Assembly (NCBI RefSeq): GCF_002940665.1
Contig: NZ_MIGY01000001.1
Coordinates: forward strand, 682,001-746,000
From: Xanthomonas arboricola
GTDB lineage: Bacteria > Pseudomonadota > Gammaproteobacteria > Xanthomonadales > Xanthomonadaceae
Direction of reading: 5' to 3'
DNA: 64,000 bases
Under the pieces are notes generated by a model that worked only from the letters and a program-made list of their open reading frames with translations, did no database searches and was not told the origin of the DNA. Both the position numbers and the translations under genes were made by a program. This document shows, in pieces, positions 47,485-56,323 of the stretch (its first letter is position 1; each line of letters begins with the position of its first letter).

Positions 47485-48345
47485 CTATTCGATGTTCTGC
47501 ACCTGCTCGCGGATCTGGTCGATCAGCACCTTCAGATCCACCGCGGCGTTGGAGGTGCGGCTGTCCACCGACTTGGAGCCGAGCGTGTTGGCTTCACGGT
47601 TGAACTCCTGCAGCAGGAAGTCCAGGCGGCGGCCGACCGGCTCGCGTTGCCTGAGCACGCGGCGGATCTCGGCGATGTGGCTGGACAGGCGGTCGAGCTC
47701 TTCGTCCACGTCCAGTTTCTGCAGCCACAGCACCAGTTCCTGCTCGGCGCGCCCCGGGTCCACCGGATGCGGCAGATCGGCCAGGCGGGCGGCCAGCTTG
47801 GCGCGCTGACCTTCGCGGATGACGGGAATCAGCGTGCGCACCTCGGCGGCGATGCGTTCGATCGCATCGACCCGCTCGCTGATCGCATCGGCCAGCTTGC
47901 CGCCTTCGCGCTCGCGCGCGGCAACGAAACTGTCCACCACCTCGTCCAGCAATGCCAGGGCCTGCGCCTGCAATGCCGGCGCGTCCACGTCCTGCACCTG
48001 CAGCACGCCGGGCAGCTGCAGCAGATCGGTGAAGCCGACCTGCAGCCTGGGAAACATGCCGTCCAGGCGCGTGGCCAGTGCACCCAGTTCCTGCAGCAGC
48101 GATTCGTTCACCGCCAGGGTCTGCGCGTTGTCCGGCGCGCGCAGGCGCAGCGCCAGATCCAGCTTGCCGCGGCTGTTTTTCGCTGCCACGCGCTCGCGCA
48201 GCAGCGGCTCCAGCGCACGCAGTTCTTCGGGCAGGCGCACGCCCACTTCCAGAAACCGATGGTTGACCGAGCGCAGCTCGCAACCGAGCGTGCCCCAGGG
48301 CGTGATGCGTTCGCCACCAGCAAACGCGGTCATGCTTCGAATCAT
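47485..48345 (-). CDS. yicC: YicC/YloC family endoribonuclease
   Basis: Cytoplasmic RNase of 286 aa, shown in E. coli and Bacillus to take part in RNA turnover. N-terminal hallmark MIRSMTAFAGGE, then CELRSVNHRFLEVGVRLPEELRALEPLLRE; the C-terminal domain ends with QEFNREANTLGSKS and VDLKVLIDQIREQVQNIE, all diagnostic. Divergent from rph with about 110 bp between, where promoters of both should lie. Followed on the same strand by gmk across the best-formed GGGAATC element. Confidence 0.95.
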   Translation of the reverse strand: MIRSMTAFAGGERITPWGTLGCELRSVNHRFLEVGVRLPEELRALEPLLRERVAAKNSRGKLDLALRLRAPDNAQTLAVNESLLQELGALATRLDGMFPRLQVGFTDLLQLPGVLQVQDVDAPALQAQALALLDEVVDSFVAAREREGGKLADAISERVDAIERIAAEVRTLIPVIREGQRAKLAARLADLPHPVDPGRAEQELVLWLQKLDVDEELDRLSSHIAEIRRVLRQREPVGRRLDFLLQEFNREANTLGSKSVDSRTSNAAVDLKVLIDQIREQVQNIE

Positions 48346-48454
48346 CGTCAGTCCCGTGCCTTCAAAGCGCGAATGGTACCCTAGCGGCCCGCGCTGACTG
48401 ACCGCCCCGCCACGCGCCGACCCAGACCCACCTCCCGACTTCCGGACTCATCGC

Positions 48455-49180
48455 ATGACCTTTTCCCGTCCCAGCGGCCGCACGGCCGACCAGCTGCGCC
48501 CGGTGCGCATCGAACGCGCCTTCACCCGTCACGCCGAAGGCTCGGTGCTGGTCAGCTTTGGCGACACCCGCGTGCTGTGCACCGCCAGCGTGGAAAACCG
48601 CGTGCCGGGGTTCCTGCGCGGCAAGGGCGAAGGCTGGGTGACCGCCGAATACGGCATGCTGCCGCGCTCCACCCACACCCGTTCCGATCGCGAAGCCGCG
48701 CGTGGCAAGCAAGGCGGGCGCACGCTGGAAATCCAGCGCCTGATCGGCCGCGCACTGCGCGCCTGTGTGGATCGCAACGCCCTGGGCGAGCGCACCATCA
48801 CCCTGGACTGCGACGTGCTGCAGGCCGATGGCGGCACCCGCACCGCCGCGATCACCGGTGCCTACGTGGCGCTGGCCGATGCGGTGAACCTGCTGCTCAA
48901 GCGCGGCGACATCAAGAAGCACCCGCTGATCGGCGCCGTGGCCGCGGTGTCGGTGGGCATCTATCGCGGCGAGCCGGTGCTGGACCTGGATTACCCCGAA
49001 GACAGCGACTGCGACACCGACATGAATGTGGTGATGAATGATGGCGGTGGCTTCATCGAGCTGCAGGGCACCGCCGAAGGCCACGCCTTCCGTCGTGACG
49101 AACTCAACGCGCTGCTCGCACTTGCCGAACAAGGCATGAGCGAATTGTTCGCCCTGCAACGCGCTGCGCTGGCCGGATGA
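48455..49180 (+). CDS. rph: Ribonuclease PH
   Basis: Phosphorolytic 3'-5' exoribonuclease that trims tRNA 3' ends, 241 aa, complete. Hallmarks: [24 protein letters not shown], the long [21 protein letters not shown] block, [34 protein letters not shown] with phosphate and metal contacts, and the C-terminal [17 protein letters not shown]. First gene of a unit with a VOC protein, rdgB and hemW; its stop overlaps the next start (ATGA). Divergent from yicC. Confidence 0.97.
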   Translation: MTFSRPSGRTADQLRPVRIERAFTRHAEGSVLVSFGDTRVLCTASVENRVPGFLRGKGEGWVTAEYGMLPRSTHTRSDREAARGKQGGRTLEIQRLIGRALRACVDRNALGERTITLDCDVLQADGGTRTAAITGAYVALADAVNLLLKRGDIKKHPLIGAVAAVSVGIYRGEPVLDLDYPEDSDCDTDMNVVMNDGGGFIELQGTAEGHAFRRDELNALLALAEQGMSELFALQRAALAG

Positions 49181-49569
49181 GCCGGCGCATCGCCCTGACC
49201 ACCCTGCTGGTCGCCGATTACGACGCGGCAGTCGCCTGGTATACCGGCGCGCTGGGTTTCCAGGTGCTGGAGGATCGCGCACTTGGCGACGGCAAGCGTT
49301 GGGTCGTGATCGGCCCAGGCGGCGCGCAGGAGGCCGCCTTGCTGCTCGCGCAGCCGGCCGACGACGCCCAGCGCGCGCGCATCGGCGACCAGACCGGTGG
49401 GCGGGTGGATCATTTTCTCTACACCGACGACTTCTGGCGCGACCACGCGGCGATGCAGGCGTTCGGCGTGGAATTCCTGGAAACTCCGCGCGAGGAGCCG
49501 TACGGCACGGTTGTGGTGTTCCGCGATCTGTACGGCACCAAGTGGGACCTGCTGGAGCCCAAGCAATGA
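49177..49569 (+). CDS. VOC (glyoxalase/bleomycin resistance-like) protein
   Basis: A 130-aa protein of the vicinal oxygen chelate fold, two beta-alpha-beta-beta-beta units. The first strand [26 protein letters not shown] is typical; the second unit begins [35 protein letters not shown] and ends [17 protein letters not shown], with the usual glutamate near the end. The substrate is unknown; members range from glyoxalase to antibiotic-binding proteins. It is coupled by four-base overlaps to rph before and rdgB after. Confidence 0.85.
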   Translation: MSRRIALTTLLVADYDAAVAWYTGALGFQVLEDRALGDGKRWVVIGPGGAQEAALLLAQPADDAQRARIGDQTGGRVDHFLYTDDFWRDHAAMQAFGVEFLETPREEPYGTVVVFRDLYGTKWDLLEPKQ

Positions 49570-50165
49570 AACAACTGGTCCTGGCCAGCGGCAACGCCGG
49601 CAAGCTGGAAGAACTGCGCGCCATGCTCGCCGGCCTGCCGCTGCGCATCGTGGCGCAAGGCGAGCTCGGCGTGGACGATGTGCCGGAAACCGGCCTGACC
49701 TTCGTCGAGAACGCCTTGATCAAGGCGCGCCACGCCAGTGCGGTCACCGGCCTGCCGGCACTGGCCGACGACTCCGGCCTGATCGTCGATGCCCTCGGCG
49801 GCGCACCCGGCCTGTACAGCGCGCGCTACGCCGGCAGCCCGACCGATGCGAACGCCAACAACGCCAAACTGCTCGATGCCATGCGCGCCGTGCCGGCCGA
49901 GCGCCGCAGCGCGCGGTTCTACGCGGTGATCGTGCTGCTGCGTCACCCGGAAGACCCGCAGCCGCTGATCGCCGAAGGCAGCTGGGAAGGGGTGATCGCC
50001 ACCGAGCCGCGCGGCGATGGCGGCTTCGGCTACAACCCGGTGTTTCTGGACCCGGTGCATGGCCTGACCGCGGCGCAGATGGATAGTGCGTTGAAGAACC
50101 GGCTGAGTCACCGTGCGGTGGCGCTGGCCACGCTGCAGCACAAGCTGCACGCCCTGTCGCTGTGA
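49566..50165 (+). CDS. rdgB: XTP/dITP diphosphatase (non-canonical purine NTP pyrophosphatase)
   Basis: Housecleaning enzyme of 199 aa that removes dITP and XTP so that they are not put into DNA or RNA. Hallmarks: LVLASGNAGKLEELRAML at the start, ETGLTFVENALIKARHAS, LADDSGLIVDALGGAPGLYSARYAG, and the C-terminal GDGGFGYNPVFLDP with SHRAVAL. The ATG overlaps the VOC stop (ATGA). The hemW gene follows within 16 bases. Confidence 0.96.
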   Translation: MKQLVLASGNAGKLEELRAMLAGLPLRIVAQGELGVDDVPETGLTFVENALIKARHASAVTGLPALADDSGLIVDALGGAPGLYSARYAGSPTDANANNAKLLDAMRAVPAERRSARFYAVIVLLRHPEDPQPLIAEGSWEGVIATEPRGDGGFGYNPVFLDPVHGLTAAQMDSALKNRLSHRAVALATLQHKLHALSL

Positions 50166-50181
50166 CCGATGGCCTGATGCA

Positions 50182-51339
50182 GTGCCCGACCTGATCCCAC
50201 CGCCGCTGTCGCTCTACGTGCACCTGCCCTGGTGCGTGCGCAAATGTCCGTACTGCGATTTCAATTCGCATGCGGCCAAGGGCGCACTCCCGTTCGAGGA
50301 ATACGTGGATGCGTTGATCCGCGACCTTGATGCGGACCTGCCGCTGGTGTGGGGACGCGTGGTGCATTCGGTGTTCTTCGGCGGTGGCACGCCGAGCCTG
50401 TTTCCGCCGCAGGCCATCGACCGCTTCCTGCAGGCGGCTGCCGCGCGGCTGCGCTTTGCACCGAATCTGGAGATCACCCTGGAAACCAATCCAGGCACCG
50501 CCGAGCATGGCCGCTTCGACGGCTACCGCGCCGCCGGCGTGAACCGGCTGAGCTTCGGTGTGCAGACCTTCGACGATGTGGCGCTGCAGCGGCTCGGTCG
50601 CATCCACGACAGTGCCGAGGCCGAGCGTGCGATCAAGCTGGCACAGGATGCCGGCTACGACAATTTCAATATCGACCTGATGTATGCGCTGCCCGAGCAG
50701 ACCCTGGCGCAGGCCGAACGCGATCTCGAACGCGCCTTTGCGTTGCAGCCCACCCACCTGTCGCATTACCAGCTCACGCTGGAGCCGAACACGGTGTTCT
50801 TCGCGCGGCCGCCCAAGGGCATTCCCGACGACGATGCGGCCTGGGACATCCAGGAGCATTGCCAGCGCCTGCTGGCCGAGGCCGGCTACGCGCAGTACGA
50901 AGTGAGCGCCTACGCCAGGCCCGGGCGGCAATGCGCCCACAACCTCAATTACTGGCGCTTCGGCGATTACCTGGGCATCGGCGCCGGGGCGCACGGCAAG
51001 ATCAGCTCCGGCGCCGAACAGCATGTGCTGCGACGCTGGAAGCACAAGCACCCGCAGAGTTACCTGGCCAGCGCCGGCAGTGCGGCGTCGATCGGTGGCG
51101 ACGAGATCGTGCCGCGCGAACGGCTGCCGTTCGAATACATGCTCAACCTGCTGCGCCTGCACGAGGGCTTCGCGCTGCGCGATTTCGAAGTCTCCACCGG
51201 CCTGGCGGCGTCGGTCATCGAGTTGCCTGTGGCCCGTGCGATCGCGCAAGGCTGGATGACCGCACAGGACGGACGCGTGGTGCCGACCGAGCTGGGCCGC
51301 CGCTTCACCAATGACGTGGTCGAGCTGTTTCTTGCCTGA
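50182..51339 (+). CDS. hemW: HemW, radical SAM heme chaperone
   Basis: Radical SAM protein of 385 aa resembling coproporphyrinogen III oxidase HemN but acting as a heme chaperone. The SAM [4Fe-4S] motif CVRKCPYC (Cys18, Cys22, Cys25) is intact, and the heme-related HLPWC context is present. GGGTPSLF, ETNPGTAEHGRFDGYRAAGVNRLSFGVQ and DLMYALPEQT follow. HemW lacks the extra N-terminal cysteine of HemN's CxxxCxxCxC set, as here (CDF). The start is the GTG at 50182; ATGs nearby are out of frame. Close linkage to rdgB is common in gammaproteobacteria. Confidence 0.93.
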   Translation: MPDLIPPPLSLYVHLPWCVRKCPYCDFNSHAAKGALPFEEYVDALIRDLDADLPLVWGRVVHSVFFGGGTPSLFPPQAIDRFLQAAAARLRFAPNLEITLETNPGTAEHGRFDGYRAAGVNRLSFGVQTFDDVALQRLGRIHDSAEAERAIKLAQDAGYDNFNIDLMYALPEQTLAQAERDLERAFALQPTHLSHYQLTLEPNTVFFARPPKGIPDDDAAWDIQEHCQRLLAEAGYAQYEVSAYARPGRQCAHNLNYWRFGDYLGIGAGAHGKISSGAEQHVLRRWKHKHPQSYLASAGSAASIGGDEIVPRERLPFEYMLNLLRLHEGFALRDFEVSTGLAASVIELPVARAIAQGWMTAQDGRVVPTELGRRFTNDVVELFLA

Positions 51340-51563
51340 CCGCGGCGATCGCGTGGCGGCACTACACAGCCATCACGCCGCACCGTGGTCGGTAGCGCAC
51401 GCGACGGCAGCGGCGCACAGATCCGCCGACTTCGCGCCACGTGCGCCTTCCGCACCAGGGCGGCGACCGCATCTGGCAAGGCGCGTCGTGCGCCCTCGCG
51501 GTCGCTGACCAATGGAAAAACATGCTACATAGCTCACGCCTCGCACCGAGCCCGCCTCCCCGG

Positions 51564-53987
51564 ATGTCCACTCCCGCCTCTTCCCTGCAGCACACGCTCA
51601 GCGGCCCGATCGCCGATGCGCCGGTTTCCGTGCGCGGGCGGCGCCTGCTCGCCGCGCTGCACGTGCACTGCGTGCAGGCGCTCGACGGGCCGCTGCGGCT
51701 GACCATCGTCGAACTGGAACGCGAGCTGCTGCATCAGGCCGAGCATGCACGCAACAGCCAGATCCAGGCCGAAACCTACGCGCAGATGCGCGGCCTGCGT
51801 GACCACATCGATCGGTTTCCGCAGGCATTTCTGCAGCAGCTGGCGCAGGACCTGGCCACGCTGCGCGATCGCCCATCGCTGACGCCAGCAGCCGATGCTT
51901 CAGCGCATCCGCAGATGCTCACCCTGGTGGAAGACACCGATATCGATCGCGATATCGTGCTCAGCGAGATTGCGCGTCGCGAGACTTCCCGCAGGGCCGC
52001 TGCGCTGCAATTGCTGGCGCAGCGAGTGGCGGTGATCGGCGCGGTGGCCGAATTCGAACTGGAAGCATTGCCGCTGGGGCCTTACGCCCTGTGCCGCGTG
52101 CTGCGCCAGTGCGGCCAGACGCTGGGACTGAGCCTGGATGGGCAGCTGACGCTCTACCGCGTGTTCGAGCGTCAGGTGATCGAGCGTTTGAACGATCTGT
52201 ACGAGCGCGCCAACGGCACGCTCGCGCAGGAAGGCATCCTGCCGGGGCTGATCTATCACCCGTACCTGGTCAAACCCACACAGGAGCAGACGCGACGCGC
52301 ACCGCCTGCACCGGCCACCGCACCGAAGGATGCTGCGGCCGGCCGCGCGCGCGCGCTGCCGCCGCGCAACGGGCGACCTGCAACCGGCTGGAGCGGGCAA
52401 TCGGCGCCGACACCATGGCAGAGCGCCCTGCTGGATCCGCCGGCTATGCCGATGACACTGGCAGGGGCGACATACGGTGAGCAGGCAGCCCCTGCCCTGA
52501 GCGATGCAGTGCAGGCGCTCGGCGGCCTGATGTCGTCGGCGCGTCAGTCGCAGGCGGCCGGCGAGGGAAGCACAGCTGCGCATCACCGTTCTGCAAATCA
52601 CGGCGCAGCGCCTGCGACAGGCGCGCAGGCAACACCTGAAAGATCACCTCCCCAGCTTGCCTCCACGGCCGTGCCCAAAGCCGCGCTCAGCGACGCGCTG
52701 GCCAGCCTGCAGGGCACGCTGGCGGAACAGGTAGCGGCAGCGCAGCCCACCGGCATCGATGCGGTGCAGCGGCAGGTACTGGCGTTGCTGCGGACGCAAC
52801 ACGGCTCCGACGCCACGCTGTCGCCGCAGGACACCGACACCTTCGATCTGCTCGGCCTGCTCTACGCGCAGATGCAGCGCGAAGTGCGCGAGCAGACCCC
52901 GGCGCAGGCCCTGCTCGCCAAATTGCAGGTCCCGGTGGTGCGGGCGGCCTTGGCCGATACGCATTTCTTCGTGCGCGACCAGCACCCGGTACGCGAATTG
53001 CTCAACACCGTGGCCGAGTCCGGCGCGGTATGGCTGGGCGACGACGACGTCGACCCGCAGCTGCTGCACAAGCTGGGAAGCGCAGTCGACAGGATCCTCA
53101 ACGACTACCAGGGCGACGAGGCCGTGTTCGCCGCGGCCAACGACGATATCCAGGCGCATCTGCGCGCATTGGCGCGCAAGGCCGACCTCGCCGAGCGGCG
53201 CCATGTGGATGCGGCGCGTGGCAAGGAGCGGCTGGAGTCGGCCAAGCAGCAGTCCGAGGCGCGCATCGAGCAGCTGTGCGAGCAGAGCGCCCCGCCGCGT
53301 TTCGTGCAGTCGCTGCTGCGTCAGGCGTGGTCGGACGTACTGACGCTGACGCTGCTGCGCCAGGGCGAGCAATCGCCCGAATGGGACGAGCGCCAGGCAC
53401 TGACCGCGCGCATCGCCGAAGTCACCTGCCTCAGCAAGGAGCAACCTACCGACATCGCGCTCGGCGCCGATATCGAAACCGCGCTGCTGCAGGTCGGCTA
53501 TCACCAGGATGAAGCCGCAGCGATCGCGCGGCGCCTGTCCACGCCGGGCGGCGAGGACGAGACGACCTCGCGCACCGAGCTCACCGCCAGGCTCAGGGCG
53601 CGCACACGGCTGGGCGACCAGGGCGACAGCGCATCGCACCAGGAAACAAACACCCCGCGTTCGCCGGCCGAAGAGGCGTGGTACACGCAGCTGCGCAGCC
53701 TGCCGTTCGGCAGCTGGTTCGAGTTCGTGATCAACCAACAGGGCGACCTGCGCCGGCAACGGCTGTCCTGGTACAGCCCGATGACCGGCAACGCGCTGTT
53801 CGTCAATCAGCGTGGGCAAAAGGTTGCCGAGCACTCGCTGGATGGATTGTCGCGGCTGATGGCCGGCGGCCAGGCGCGCCTGCTGGTCGAAGAGAAATCG
53901 CGCCTGATCGACCGTGCCTGGCATGCCACCGTGCGCACGCTGCGCAGCCTGGCCGGCCAGGCGCCCGCTGCAGAGGTCAACCCATGA
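51564..53987 (+). CDS. DUF1631 family protein
   Basis: An 807-aa protein of the DUF1631 family, function unknown. The N-terminal half is helical (RRLLAALHVHCVQALDGPLR, QAEHARNSQIQAETYAQMRGLRDH). A low-complexity Ala/Pro/Thr-rich linker lies at about 240-390. The C-terminal half holds a conserved block LGLLYAQMQREVREQTPAQALLAKLQVPVVRAALADTHFF and a final beta-rich domain with WYTQLRSLPFGSWFEFV and RQRLSWYSPMTGNALFVNQRG, which looks like a PilZ-type barrel fragment. The start at 51564 is tentative; an ATG at 51522 is preceded by GGA. Its stop overlaps the start of a PilZ gene (ATGA), implying coupled function, perhaps in c-di-GMP signalling. Confidence 0.82.
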   Translation: MSTPASSLQHTLSGPIADAPVSVRGRRLLAALHVHCVQALDGPLRLTIVELERELLHQAEHARNSQIQAETYAQMRGLRDHIDRFPQAFLQQLAQDLATLRDRPSLTPAADASAHPQMLTLVEDTDIDRDIVLSEIARRETSRRAAALQLLAQRVAVIGAVAEFELEALPLGPYALCRVLRQCGQTLGLSLDGQLTLYRVFERQVIERLNDLYERANGTLAQEGILPGLIYHPYLVKPTQEQTRRAPPAPATAPKDAAAGRARALPPRNGRPATGWSGQSAPTPWQSALLDPPAMPMTLAGATYGEQAAPALSDAVQALGGLMSSARQSQAAGEGSTAAHHRSANHGAAPATGAQATPERSPPQLASTAVPKAALSDALASLQGTLAEQVAAAQPTGIDAVQRQVLALLRTQHGSDATLSPQDTDTFDLLGLLYAQMQREVREQTPAQALLAKLQVPVVRAALADTHFFVRDQHPVRELLNTVAESGAVWLGDDDVDPQLLHKLGSAVDRILNDYQGDEAVFAAANDDIQAHLRALARKADLAERRHVDAARGKERLESAKQQSEARIEQLCEQSAPPRFVQSLLRQAWSDVLTLTLLRQGEQSPEWDERQALTARIAEVTCLSKEQPTDIALGADIETALLQVGYHQDEAAAIARRLSTPGGEDETTSRTELTARLRARTRLGDQGDSASHQETNTPRSPAEEAWYTQLRSLPFGSWFEFVINQQGDLRRQRLSWYSPMTGNALFVNQRGQKVAEHSLDGLSRLMAGGQARLLVEEKSRLIDRAWHATVRTLRSLAGQAPAAEVNP

Positions 53988-54331
53988 TCCAGGACACCCG
54001 CCGCGCACCGCGCCGCCAGCCTTCGGACCTGGTACCGGTCACCGACATGCTCAGCGAGGCGCAGATCGGCCGGGTCGGCAATATCTCGGAAACCGGCATG
54101 CTGCTGCTGGCCTCGGTTCCGCTGCATGAGGATGCCTTGTATCAATTGCGCTTCAACCTGCCCGAGCGCAGCGGCCGTGCCACCGAGATCGATGTCGGCG
54201 TGCATCTGTTGTGGACCGAAGCCGCGCACGCACCCGGGCAGGCCTGGGCCGGCTTCCGCTTCCTGACCATGTCCGGGCCGCATCGCCAGCGCCTGCGCGC
54301 CTGGATTGCCGAAGAACACATGCTGGGCTGA
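53984..54331 (+). CDS. PilZ domain c-di-GMP-binding protein
   Basis: A 115-aa single PilZ domain. The two c-di-GMP contact motifs are present: an arginine cluster RRAPRR near residues 6-11 (RxxxR type) and the NISETG motif at about 29-34 (D/NxSxxG). Hence it should bind c-di-GMP, unlike degenerate PilZ proteins of the type IV pilus. It has no catalytic domain and would act by protein contact. The ATG overlaps the stop of the DUF1631 gene, an arrangement suggesting the two proteins interact. This locus probably corresponds to a known set of Xanthomonas PilZ proteins, but the partner is unknown to me. Confidence 0.9.
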   Translation: MIQDTRRAPRRQPSDLVPVTDMLSEAQIGRVGNISETGMLLLASVPLHEDALYQLRFNLPERSGRATEIDVGVHLLWTEAAHAPGQAWAGFRFLTMSGPHRQRLRAWIAEEHMLG

Positions 54332-54396
54332 AGGACAGCATCACCACGATTGCGGCAAAATCACGTCCTGCCTTTGCATTGCCGATCGAGCCCCGC

Positions 54397-55722
54397 ATGC
54401 CCCAGCCGTCCTTGAGCCCTTTGTATTCCGATCACCTGCGCACGCTGATCGCGCGCGCAGACGAGGCGCTGCAGCGCGGCGGCTTCGACCACCTGGTGGT
54501 GCCCAGCGGCAGCTTGCATTACCAGGTATTCGACGACCGCGACTATCCCTATGCGGTCAATCCGCACTTCAAGGCCTGGGTGCCACTGACGCGGGTGCCC
54601 AACAGCTGGCTGGTCTACACCCCCGGCAAGCGCCCGACGGTGATCTTCTGCCAGCCGTTCGACTATTGGCATGTCGTGCCCGACGCACCGAGCGGCTGGT
54701 GGGTGGAGCACTGCGACATCCACATCATCCGCACCCCGGACCAGGCCTTGGCGTTGCTGCCCAGGCAGATCGACCGTTGCGCCATCCTGGGCGAGGCGCA
54801 GAGCGCGCTCGGTGCGTATGTGCCCAACAATCCGCAGCCGGTGCTCGATTACCTGGACTACCAGCGCGCCTTCAAGACGCCATACGAACTGGCATTGCTG
54901 CGCATCGCCCAGCAGTTGGCAGTGCGCGGCCATCGCGCCGCCGAAGCGGCCTTTCGCGCCGGCGAGAGCGAGTTCGGCATCCATATGGCCTATTGCGCCG
55001 CTGTCGGTCAGGACGCCAACGAACTGCCCTACGGCAACATCATCGCGCTCAACGAACACGGCGCGGTGCTGCACTACACCGAACTCGGCCAGCGGCCGCC
55101 ACAACCGCTGCTCAGCTTCCTGATCGATGCCGGCGCTTCGGCCTACGGCTATGCCAGCGACATCACCCGCACCTATGCCGCCGACCCCGGCAGCGAATTC
55201 CAGGCCCTGATCGACGCGGTGGATGCCGCACAGATCCGCATGGGCCAGGGCGTGCGCAGCGGCGTGGATTACAAGCAGTTGCATGTGGATGCGCATCTGG
55301 CCTTGATGGGCATCCTCAAGGACTTCGGCATCCTCACCGTGTCGCCGGAAGCTGCGCTCGCCACCGGCGTCAGCGCCGCATTCTTCCCGCACGGGCTGGG
55401 CCATCTGATCGGCCTGCAGGTGCACGACGTGGCGGGCTTTGCGGCCAGCGACCGCGGCGGCCGCATCGAACGCCCCGCCGGCCACCCCTATCTGCGCCTG
55501 ACCCGCGTGCTGGAAGCGGGCATGGTTGTCACCATCGAACCGGGGGTGTACTTCATCGACATGTTGCTGGACGACGTGAAGAAGAACGGTTACGCCGCCA
55601 GCGTCGACTGGGCGCGCGTTGCGCAGTTCAAACCTTACGGCGGCATCCGCATCGAAGACGAGGTGGTGTGCACCGATGGCGCCCCCGAAAATCTGACCCG
55701 CCCGGTGTTTGCCGCCTCTTGA
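54397..55722 (+). CDS. pepQ: Xaa-Pro dipeptidase (prolidase)
   Basis: Cytoplasmic M24-family metallopeptidase cutting dipeptides with C-terminal proline, 441 aa, the usual prolidase size. The N-terminal domain (about 1-160) precedes the pita-bread catalytic domain. Two-metal ligands are visible: aspartates in LIDAGASAYGYASDITRTYA, histidine in FPHGLGHLIGLQVHD, and glutamates in TIEPGVY and GIRIEDEVV. The ATG at 54397 follows a gap of 65 bases from the PilZ gene and starts just before the conserved YSDHLRTLIARADEAL helix. The second M24 gene (pepP) lies 600 bp further right on the opposite strand. Confidence 0.93.
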   Translation: MPQPSLSPLYSDHLRTLIARADEALQRGGFDHLVVPSGSLHYQVFDDRDYPYAVNPHFKAWVPLTRVPNSWLVYTPGKRPTVIFCQPFDYWHVVPDAPSGWWVEHCDIHIIRTPDQALALLPRQIDRCAILGEAQSALGAYVPNNPQPVLDYLDYQRAFKTPYELALLRIAQQLAVRGHRAAEAAFRAGESEFGIHMAYCAAVGQDANELPYGNIIALNEHGAVLHYTELGQRPPQPLLSFLIDAGASAYGYASDITRTYAADPGSEFQALIDAVDAAQIRMGQGVRSGVDYKQLHVDAHLALMGILKDFGILTVSPEAALATGVSAAFFPHGLGHLIGLQVHDVAGFAASDRGGRIERPAGHPYLRLTRVLEAGMVVTIEPGVYFIDMLLDDVKKNGYAASVDWARVAQFKPYGGIRIEDEVVCTDGAPENLTRPVFAAS

Positions 55723-55750
55723 GTCATTCCGCACAGCACGGAGCATCGCC

Positions 55751-56149
55751 ATGAACGATCCACGCCAGTCCTCGCACCCCGACCATCCGATGTATCAACA
55801 GATCCAGCGCGGCGTGCATGCAATCGATGCGGCACATGGACGCACACCCGACCAGACCAGCGACCGGCTCAGCGCGGCCCTGTTGCCGCTGGCCAAGGAA
55901 GGCGGCCTGTCGCGCGTGGATCATGTGCTGATGAGCGAGGCCAATAATCGCGGCGTGCACGGCGGCGAGAACGTGTTCGTGGTGCAGGGCGACCCGGCCA
56001 ACCCGGCGCATCTGCGCGCGCACATGAAGACCGAACAGGCATTGAGCACGCCGGAAGCGCAATCGTTCGCGCGTGCGCAGCAACTGGCTGCGCCAGGCGA
56101 ACAGATCCAGCAGCCCGAGCGCACCCAGGCGCCACAACTCGGTCAGTAG
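55751..56149 (+). CDS. XVIPCD protein (type IV secretion signal domain without toxin domain)
   Basis: A 132-aa protein consisting almost wholly of the Xanthomonas VirD4-interacting protein conserved domain, the C-terminal signal that delivers X-Tfe effectors through the antibacterial type IV secretion system. Matching features are GLSRVDHV (53-59), a VHGGENVFVVQGDP stretch (70-82), a TPEAQS segment (100-105) and a Gln/Pro-rich tail. True effectors carry a toxin domain before this signal and have a lipoprotein immunity gene beside them; neither is present. I recall that such XVIPCD-only ORFs have been counted among X-Tfe candidates in X. citri. It could be an effector remnant, a competitor for VirD4, or a small effector. 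Confidence 0.85.
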   Translation: MNDPRQSSHPDHPMYQQIQRGVHAIDAAHGRTPDQTSDRLSAALLPLAKEGGLSRVDHVLMSEANNRGVHGGENVFVVQGDPANPAHLRAHMKTEQALSTPEAQSFARAQQLAAPGEQIQQPERTQAPQLGQ

Positions 56150-56323
56150 AACGGCTCGCAGCAAAACGGCCGGGCGCTTCTTGCCCGCGAGGCGCCCAGC
56201 AGAGCGCAGCCCGAACGATGCCGCCGGCCTCAGCCAGATGCGCCGGGCATCCGGAACCACACCTTCAGCGCGCGGGTTGCTGCTCCGACCTACCTCACGA
56301 CCGCTCACAACGGCATTACCGCG

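Noticed and set aside
56150-56323. Immunity lipoprotein gene next to the XVIPCD gene
   Set aside because: The 174-bp gap has no frame with a lipobox signal peptide on either strand.
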